Positions 8,410 through 15,212 of a stretch of 15,212 nucleotides of DNA are shown here, in pieces. The stretch is from Monoraphidium neglectum (lineage: Eukaryota > Chlorophyta > Chlorophyceae > Sphaeropleales > Selenastraceae). The notes below the pieces were generated by a model. It did not search any database. It was given only the letters and a program-made list of their open reading frames with translations, and had not been told where the DNA came from. Where the stretch lies: positions 1 through 15,212 of the forward strand of contig NW_014012326.1 in the NCBI RefSeq assembly GCF_000611645.1, written 5' to 3'. The translations under genes were made by a program, and so were the position numbers. Position 1 is the stretch's first letter. The number at the start of each line of letters is the position of its first letter.

Positions 8410-9812
8410 TCAAGCCCGCACGCACACACGGCCTCCGGCCCTCTCAACCTCGGCGGCCCAGAGCGCAGCACCCACGCTGTTGCTGAGCCCGAGGACATAA
8501 CTCAGCAACGGCAGCTGCGCAAGCAGAGCTGCTGTCATGCCAAAAGACCTGACGGGTGGAACATCAGTGGTTGGTAAACAGCATGGTGCAGCATGCATTG
8601 TGACTGGGTGCAGCAAGCAGGCCCTAGACAACAAGAGCGCAGCATGGGAAAACACGCTCGCGTCCCAGCGCCTCACCTGTACTCTGCAGCCCGCATTTCT
8701 GCCACCAGCGCCTGCCGAACAAAGGCATTTGTGCGGCGGTTTGCCAACGCGTTGAAACACACTCGGCGCATGCGGCTCCCCCCCTCCACTGCGCCACAGC
8801 CCCTTCGAGGGTCGCACAGGCGCACAAGTTGCTCGTAGCCCTGCGGTAGCGTGCACCCTCACCTGTGCGTCGCGGCCGCGGACACCCTTGCGGTTGAGGT
8901 AGCGTCCAAAGTGCTCCTCAGCCTCGGCCCTCGCCTCGCACAGCAGCCACAGCGGCAGGGAGACAGGCACCAGCAGCTTCATGGGCGTCGCCAGGCACAA
9001 CCTGCGATGTCAGGCAGGATGGGATTTATGCGATTGGATACAAACAAGGGCCGGCAGCACAAGCATTGTCCTTCCCACGGTGGATGTCTCCTGGCGCGCA
9101 GGCCGCTTGGCCATGTAGTTGCTGCTTGGCCCTGACCCGGGCTGCTGCATCACACCTGGCCAGCTTGATACCCTTGGCCTCCCCAGGCGATGGGAACAGC
9201 AGCGCCTTGGTCAATCGCAAGGCCGCAGCCACTGACATCCAGCTGCTTACACCGCCGCCACCCGCTTCTCGCTGCTGCCGCTTGTCACCCTCCCGTCGCT
9301 GCCGCCGCTCAAGTGCCGCCAGTGTGAGCGCCGCCGAGTCCGCTTGCCCCACGGCGGCTGGGGATGCGCCGCAGGCGGCGAGCGTGATGTCGAACAGTCG
9401 CTGCTTCAGGCGGTCAAACTGGTGGTCAAATACCAGCCACACAGGCAGCGCACTCTCTGCAAGCACAGCTAGGGACGCAGTCAACCTGCAGGCCCAGCTG
9501 GCACAGGTGCCCTGGAAAAGCCATGCCAGGAGCCTGATGTGCGGCCCATAGGACAGCCGCCACCAAACCTGCACCAGGAGAAGAGGACGGGGTGCTGCAA
9601 ATCAGGGCTAGTTTTAGCAACCATGTCCATGACATTGTTGCTACCCTTTAATCTGGCCCATTGTCCCAGGCTTTATTGCGCACCAGAACCGCGAGAAGAG
9701 AGGAGCCGATGACTGCGGCGAGGAAGCGCCCGAGCTGCTGCAACATCGCCGGGGATGTCGCCAGCATCACTATTCCGCGTATTGGATACGTCCATGCCAA
9801 TAGTGCCCCCAT
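8410..9812 (-). CDS. EI24/RRT8-like multi-pass membrane protein
   Basis: Exons on the minus strand are 9812-9684, 9568-9156, 9001-8863, 8711-8677 and 8548-8410, all in consistent phase, giving 284 residues. The order of features matches the EI24/CysZ-like family as seen in fungal RRT8/LDS-type (outer spore wall) proteins: an N-terminal YPIRGI segment, a first membrane span (about 27-49), a second hydrophobic stretch with LxxLxESAL and a VFDHQFDRLKQRLFD segment (about 52-107), a third span (182-201), the motif EEHFGRYLNRKG, and a last span ending SNSVGAALWAAEVER. At least four hydrophobic segments are visible. A charged Q/R/G-rich insertion lies near residues 115-145. Its biochemical role is not known to me; membrane or lipid-droplet association is plausible from the family. 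The reading frame stays open upstream to an ATG at 9914, so 34 more residues are possible. It is divergent from the SDR gene. Confidence 0.75.
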
Positions 9813-10381
9813 ACTGGTGGCTCGCTGTCTCGCCCCTGCTGACTGGTGAGGGGAGTCAGGGAGCTCGCTGCGCTGCGAAGCAACAGCCGAAGCTTGCCTA
9901 CGCCACGCTTGCAACTGCCAAATCAGTGACAGAGCTCAATCAATATGTGATATGCAACGCTTACTGTAGATTTGATGCCTCTGAATTGCAGCCAACACCC
10001 TTGAAACGATTGTGTGTATGTGCATGGTGTTTGCGAGATCGCTCTTGAGCCTCGGAGCCAGGTGGCTCATAGCAAATATAGTTCGACGCGTGAACTGAGC
10101 ATACGAGATGGATCTGTCTTCAAACGTTGCTGCCACAGATGACACACCACTAGCTCAGCGTGTCACTACGGCACTGTGGCGCATTGGCCGCGAAACCGTG
10201 GGGAACATGCATGATTCTTGTGATGCGAAGCACGCGCTGTACGCAAACACAGCTGTTTACATTGCCGCTTGAATTTTCGCACGACGCCTCAAAGCCCGCT
10301 CATCACACACAACAGCAGTGCGCGTCGTAGCGCTCCGCCGCCGCCCGCTTGCTCTTGGTAGCACATCGCAAACCAGCAGTC
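9813..10381. promoter_or_regulatory. Divergent promoter region, EI24-like and SDR genes
   Basis: These 569 bp separate the two start codons, so both promoters and 5' UTRs must be here unless one gene has an upstream non-coding exon. The central part is relatively AT-rich. No recognisable gene, TATA box or repeat is evident to me. Confidence 0.5.
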
Positions 10382-12362
10382 ATGTCAGTCAACGTAGTTC
10401 TCGGTGCGGGCGGCCCTACCGGGCAGGAGTGTGTCAAGCGCTTGCTTGAGGCCACAAGCGAGAAGGTACGCACTTGGCTGCTTGTGATGGGCCTCGCGCA
10501 TGAGTGGTTGGCGGTCTGGCTTTACCGCTGCTCCTTCAAGCATTGTGGCTGTCGACGTACCAAGCTTGCAGTCCTACAGCTATCCTTGCCAGCCTGCTGC
10601 CGGGGCCGGCCGCTTTCTGGCCAACGCTGCACACACCAGCTGCTTCCTTCTGCTTAGCATACTGCAAGCAGAAGCCCCGCGCTGTTTGCCCGGAACCTTC
10701 TAACAACCCTCTTCTTCTGCACACTACCTACAGGTCCGCGCCGTTGTGCGCAACCCCTCAAAGTATGCTGATGTGTTTTCCAAGAGTGACCGGCTGGAAG
10801 TGGTGGCGGGTGATGTCACTGACGAGTCCAGCCTCAGGACAGCTCTCGAGGTGGGTGTGTGGGGGTATGTGTCACAGCGTCAGGGCAGGGTTTGCACGGT
10901 GGTTTAATTACCGACCCTTTTGGGTTGTCAGCGAGGGACAAGTGGCAGCTGCAGGGCACAAGTATTGGGCAAGGTGTGTGCATGGTTGTCGGGCGTCCAA
11001 AGGCGGCAACAGGTAAGTTGCCCCGTTGCAGCTGCACTGTTGACGTCCGCCATGCGGCACACCACCTGTCCCTCCCTGCTTCTCTCATGAGATCGTCCCT
11101 CGACCTTATGCTTATGCGCAGGGCGCCAAGGGCGTGATTTTCGCAGCCTCGGGCGTGGGCTACTGGAGCGCCAAGCCGGTGGACTACGAGGTGCGGGGCG
11201 CTGGGATCGCTCAGCAGCAGAGGGGTTGGCGCCGCCCGGTGTTGGCAAACAACTTTAAACCAGCGGCCGGCTGATGAACGCGTTTACTACGCAGCCAGTG
11301 TGCTGGGGCCGCCTGGCATCGCGCTTTCGCTCCCTCCACACTGTCGTTGACGGACTGCCGGCCGCCCGACCGAGCGTTTTATTGGCAGCAGGCCGATTGT
11401 CGCCCCGCACCTCCCCCCTGTCACCCTGACCCCCACTCCAAGGGCGTCGTCAAGACCGCCGCGGCGGCCAAGGCGGCCGGCACGGTGGGCCGCGTCGTGG
11501 TGGTCAGCTCGATGATGACTGACCCCGCCAACCGGTGGCACCCGGTGCGCATCCTGCTCAACAACATCAGGTACTCCCTGATGGACTACAAGTACAAGGG
11601 TGGGTGGTGACGTCAGCGGGACGGGGCGCCTCTGCGAGGTTGCAGGGTGCTTTCAAAAGGGGTTGAGCGGGCATGGTTTCGAGGCGTCAAGGGGGGGGAG
11701 GCATTGCGGGGCGAGTGGTTGCATGAGTGGTTGCACGATTGCTGATTCGGCGTGGGGTTGAGCGAGTGCACCTCTCCGCCACAACTGCCCTGCCACAATT
11801 GCCAGGACGGGGTCACTCTAGCACGCTCATATGGGCACATCATTATCCCAAGTGCAGGCGAGGAGGCCCTGCGCAACAGCGGTGTGAGTTGGACGATTGT
11901 GCGGCCGGGCGGACTCACCAAAGGCGAGCGCGGGAAGAGCATCATCACTGCCGGTGAGTTGTGTCACCAACGCGGCTGCAGGGCGCCCTTTCTGACCTCT
12001 GATGCCGATGAAGGCAAGGCGCAGAAGGCCGGGGGTGTTCAGGGCACAGCAATTGCAGGCATTGCATGGGCCACGAACGCACCGGCCTTGTCTGTTTGTG
12101 GGCCCAGCCCACCTGCAGCCATCGAAGCGCGACATCTGCGTTGACGCTGCCCTCGATGTCGCTCGACGGCCCCACTGCAGTCAAGGACGTAACGAAGGAG
12201 GTGGGCATGGGCTCCATCAGCCGTGCAGACGTGGCAGCAATCAGTGTCGAGGCCCTCACAAACCCCAAGGCCGCCAACGCCAAGTTCTCTGTCTTCTGCA
12301 AGAAGCCCGAGGAGCCGCTCGGGGGCGACTACAACGCACACGTCGCGTCTCTGTTCGGTTGA
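10382..12362 (+). CDS. Atypical short-chain dehydrogenase, NmrA-like NAD(P)-binding protein
   Basis: Exons are 10382-10465, 10734-10850, 11122-11190, 11443-11599, 11858-11953 and 12181-12362. Phases agree throughout and give 234 residues, normal for single-domain atypical SDRs. The Rossmann glycine motif GAGGPTG is at residues 8-14. VRAVVRNP at 29-36 follows the second strand, with Arg residues suggesting NADP(H). VAGDVTDESS, GVIFAAS, VVVVSS (108-113) and TIVRPGGL (155-162) follow in the family order, then SISRADVAA and SVEALTNP near the end. The canonical Tyr-x3-Lys pair is not in classical form; KYKGEEALRNSG aligns with the Lys region of atypical SDRs such as plant At2g37660/At5g02240-type proteins, many of which are plastid-associated. 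No clear transit peptide is seen from ATG 10382; an in-frame ATG at 10349 adds only 11 residues. Substrate unknown. Confidence 0.85.
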
Positions 12363-13446
12363 ATGTTGCTGGTAAACTTTAGGGTCGGCTGTGCGCACTA
12401 TGTCGTGAGTGGAAAGCCTTACTGGGCAGTGGGTCTTTGAAAGGCAACATCAAGGGGTGCATGTTGCAATTGTACGACAGGAGCCCGAGTATGTATTCGC
12501 GCAAAACCAAGGCTGGAGCGGTGAGCGGTAAGCAGCGAGCAGGATGCCTGAGCGACGCTCTGTGTTTTTGAGGGCCTAAGCAGCGATGCCCACGCTAACC
12601 GCCAGGGCAGCTCTGTCCTAGTCGGAGGGCTGTCCAGCAGCCCTGTCCAAACCGCCTTAAACCGCTGCACCCCGTTGGCGTGCCAACACGTTTTTCTGCG
12701 GCTGTTCTTGTGGCTGTTCTGCTACCGCGTACATCTTGTTCTGTTTTGTGCTGCAATGTCTTCATGATAGCCTCCAAAATTGGCTCTGGTGTGATGAAAC
12801 TGTCAACACCGCATGCCTCACCGTTTTTGTTGCATTAGGACCACTTTGTGGTAACTGCTTGCAATCAGGCACAACCATCCCAGCAAATAAAACGCCCGTA
12901 ACGAGCACTGTGTGTGTCCAATTGGGTACGGCGAGGTATGTCTCTCCTGGGTAGCTGCTAGCACCTGAGGTTTAAGCATCGGCGATTCCACAACATACAT
13001 TCCGGCGTAACGGCAAAGATGCAGGGCGCAGCTTGAGACGTTCACAGTGCGTTCCGGTTGAACCAAGCACCTGTGCTCCTTGTGCTTTGGCGGGCTGCCG
13101 TTGACCCTCTGCCACAGCCTCCTGGATGGTTCGTGGGAATACGTGATTTGGAGTTAGTGGAAACCTTGTCATGACCAGCAGAGTGCGTTGCGCGAAGCGT
13201 ACCGCCTGACTGCTGCACTTGCGCACCTTCCCCAGGCTGTCACCAGGTTCCCTGCGTGCTCGAGCAGGCGCATATCGACCTGCGACTGCGCTCTTACCCC
13301 CGAATACTGTGACACGACCCTCTTGCCACCACCCAGGAGGCTTCCTGCATGCGCGCGAACTCATTCCGCAGATCGCGCGCAGATCAGCAGCGATCTCAGG
13401 TGCTGGTATCATCATCAACCACCAGCAACATAGCTGTTATTGTAAC
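12363..13446. other. Intergenic region between SDR and phosphatase genes
   Basis: These 1,084 bp hold the SDR 3' UTR and the promoter of the phosphatase. The composition is mixed, with a lower-GC centre. An AATAAA sits near 12886, but the algal TGTAA signal appears only at 13441, just before the next start codon. A short stem-loop lies at 12626-12644. No ORF here has recognisable content. The phosphatase frame is open upstream to an ATG at 13219. Confidence 0.45.
12626..12644. repeat. Short perfect inverted repeat (7-bp stem)
   Basis: AGGGCTG and CAGCCCT flank a five-base spacer, forming a perfect hairpin about 265 bp after the SDR stop. It could be a 3' UTR structure or chance in GC-rich DNA. 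Confidence 0.4.
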
Positions 13447-14887
13447 ATGGAGGACACCGGTTCCGCTGATCGCGGACTCGCTCCGGACCTTGTAACCGAA
13501 GGACTGTTCCTTGCAGCCTCGCCGACAGAGCAGTCCCTGCCGGTGCTCCAGAGCGCCGGTATCACGCATGTTCTCCAAGTGAGGCGCAATGTGACCAGCA
13601 GGAGGCGGCAGCGGCCGCATGCATTGCGGTCGAGACCAGAGCCTGTCGAGGGGCGCATGCGCACTCAACGTGGCCCTGCCGCCGCAGGCAGGCGCGGAGC
13701 TGACACCCACGCACCCGGACAGCTTCAGCTACCTGAACTTGTCCATCTACGACAAGGAGTGGGCCGACCTGGTCGGCTACCTGCCAGAGGCCTGCGCTTT
13801 CATCGACTCCGCGATCGCGTCTGGTGAGGCCGGACACGCACATGCGCACGGGAGCTCTTATCCCTCTTCTCACAGCCCCCACTGTGCTGCTTTCATCGGT
13901 GCAGTTTTCAACGCGGTCGCCCCTCTGCTGGCGACAATCGCGCGACCCCTCCCCCAGGCGGCCGCGTGCTGGTCCACTGCCAAGCGGGCGTCTCGCGCTC
14001 GCCCAGCGTGGTGGTGGCCTATCTCATGACCCGCCGCCAGATGAGCCTCGCGGACGCGCTGGAGCTGACGCGCAAAAGGCGCTGGGGCGTGCTGCCAAAC
14101 CCTGGTGGGCCGCCGCCGCTTGCTGCGGTGGATGCGGGGGCAGCAGTCCAGCGCGGGCCGCTGTCCGAGGCTGTGGAAACCCGGGCTGCTTGGGAGTCGC
14201 TGTCCGCCGCTTCTTGAAATTAATGACTTGATGCATCAGTCTCCCTGATAGTTGCTGCGCCGGAAGCATCTGCTGGCTGGAAACGTATGGCTGTGGCTGC
14301 CGTGACGCGTCACCCCCTCCTTTTAACAGTCTGTCCAGCTTCTTTTTTTTGTTTTTGATGCCGAACACACTCAAACACGCACACAATAAAAACCACACTC
14401 TCTCTCTCACTCTGTGTCTCCCACACAAGAACACACCCACTCAAGCGCACATAAATCCACACTCACATATCCACAAGCTTTATGCACGCCCCTGGAACCC
14501 CCAGGCTTCCTCTGCCAGCTGCTGGAGTACGAGTCGCTGCAGCATGACGTCACCGCCTGGCCCGGCTGGGGCGCGGGCCGCTGGCTCACCCACCCCCTCG
14601 CCCCGCGCGCCACGGAGATGTACGACGGCCTCCTGGGGTGGCCGGCGGGCCGCGGGCCGTCGGCGCAGGGCGATGGGGAGGAGGAGGCACGCCTGGACGA
14701 GGAGATGGGCAGCGGGGAGGGCGCGGCGCTGGCGCCGGAGCTGCGGCAGGAGCTGGCGCAGCGGCCGTCGGCCGGGGGCAGGGGCTGGGGGCCGTTCGCG
14801 GCGGCGGCGGCGGCGGCCGCTGCCGTGGCGGGCGAGAGCAGCGGCGGGGAGGCAGGCACAAGCAGCAGCTTTGAAGGGAAGTTTTAA
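13447..14887 (+). CDS. Dual-specificity protein phosphatase (DUSP)
   Basis: Exons are 13447-13578, 13688-13823, 13958-14104 and 14505-14887, in consistent phase, giving 265 residues. The catalytic P-loop HCQAGVSRS spans residues 96-104, with nucleophile Cys97 (codon 13978-13980) and Arg103. Asp66 in IYDKEWADL is the likely general acid. Flanking family blocks are GLFLAASPTEQ, AGITHVLQ, RRWGVLPNPGF and LLEYE. The domain removes phosphate from Tyr and Ser/Thr of proteins, classically MAP kinases; the true substrate here is unknown. The catalytic domain ends near residue 150. The remainder is a hydrophilic, Glu/Gly/Ala-rich tail with a poly-Ala run and no recognised domain. The start at 13447 is chosen because the family N-terminus begins shortly after it; the frame is open upstream to 13219, so a longer form cannot be ruled out. 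Introns are 109, 134 and 400 bp. Confidence 0.92.
14365..14476 (+). repeat. CA/CT-rich tract with AATAAA in DUSP intron 3
   Basis: This strongly strand-biased stretch of ACAC and TCTC units lies within the 400-bp third intron of the phosphatase gene, with AATAAA at 14385-14390 and a preceding T run. It may serve as an extended pyrimidine/CA tract ahead of the acceptor at 14504, or mark a microsatellite. Confidence 0.7.
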
Positions 14888-15212
14888 ATTGCAGCGGGTT
14901 CCGACCCTGCACTCGTCTGATGCTGGATGCTGCTGCCCTGCTTACAATGGCTTGTACACGCATCACATTTATGAACTGCCAACTTGCTGATTTCATTTTT
15001 GGCCGGGGGGGGGGGATCTTGAGAAGAAAGCAATGCTGTGTGCCTCGCTCGCTCAAAATCGATGCCATTCGCCGTTCCATGGGGTCTGCATGGGGTCGCA
15101 CGCCCTGTTGCGCTCAGACAGACGGGCCTTCATTTTTTACCACCTGTCCAGGTCATGTGCACACTCTAAGAACACGTCTGCACATGCACACATGCGTGTG
15201 TATGCTTACATT
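14888..15212. other. Downstream flank of phosphatase gene
   Basis: These 325 bp follow the phosphatase stop. They contain an 11-base G run at 15005-15015 and a CA/TG-rich end near 15165-15205. No TGTAA or further gene is seen; this is probably 3' UTR and spacer. Confidence 0.45.

Noticed and set aside
10504..11016. 170-codon plus-strand ORF across SDR exon 2
   Set aside because: It is in another frame from the Rossmann-fold exons and runs through two introns with no recognisable content.

Overview
This window looks like nuclear DNA from a green alga, most likely a Chlorella-like trebouxiophyte. It is very GC-rich. Its genes are split into short exons by introns of about 100-400 bp with GTGAG/GTGCG-type donors and CAG acceptors. 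The encoded proteins carry Ala/Gly/Pro/Gln low-complexity runs, and the ribosomal protein present is of eukaryotic type. I see no bacterial operon, CRISPR array, insertion sequence or organellar gene.

Five protein-coding genes can be reconstructed exon by exon. In every one the exon phases join without a frame break. From left to right they are: (1) a MUS81 structure-specific endonuclease gene on the minus strand, 4565 down to 1, whose 3' end lies outside the window; (2) the cytosolic 60S ribosomal protein L17 (uL22) on the plus strand, 5967-8049, four exons; (3) a multi-pass membrane protein of the EI24/RRT8-like family on the minus strand, 9812-8410, five exons; (4) an atypical short-chain dehydrogenase (NmrA-like, NAD(P)-binding) on the plus strand, 10382-12362, six exons; (5) a dual-specificity protein phosphatase on the plus strand, 13447-14887, four exons, with the HCxxGxSRS active site.

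MUS81 and RPL17 are divergent across about 1.4 kb, and EI24-like and SDR are divergent across about 0.57 kb. RPL17 and EI24-like converge with only 360 bp between stops. The SDR and the phosphatase are in tandem. The genes have no obvious shared pathway (DNA repair, translation, membrane, redox, signalling), which is normal for a nuclear locus.

The most interesting part is the MUS81 gene. Its conserved N-terminal helix-hairpin-helix, winged-helix and start of the ERCC4 nuclease are all recognisable. Between them it carries roughly 800 residues of mostly low-complexity linker, containing a good ubiquitin-interacting motif, two near-duplicate SUMO-interaction-like motifs (VIDLL and VVDLF, each followed by ESQP), a third related motif, a basic NLS, a polyglutamine tract and a small Cys-containing island. 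A further long insertion sits inside the nuclease domain itself. I found no convincing new multi-gene system.
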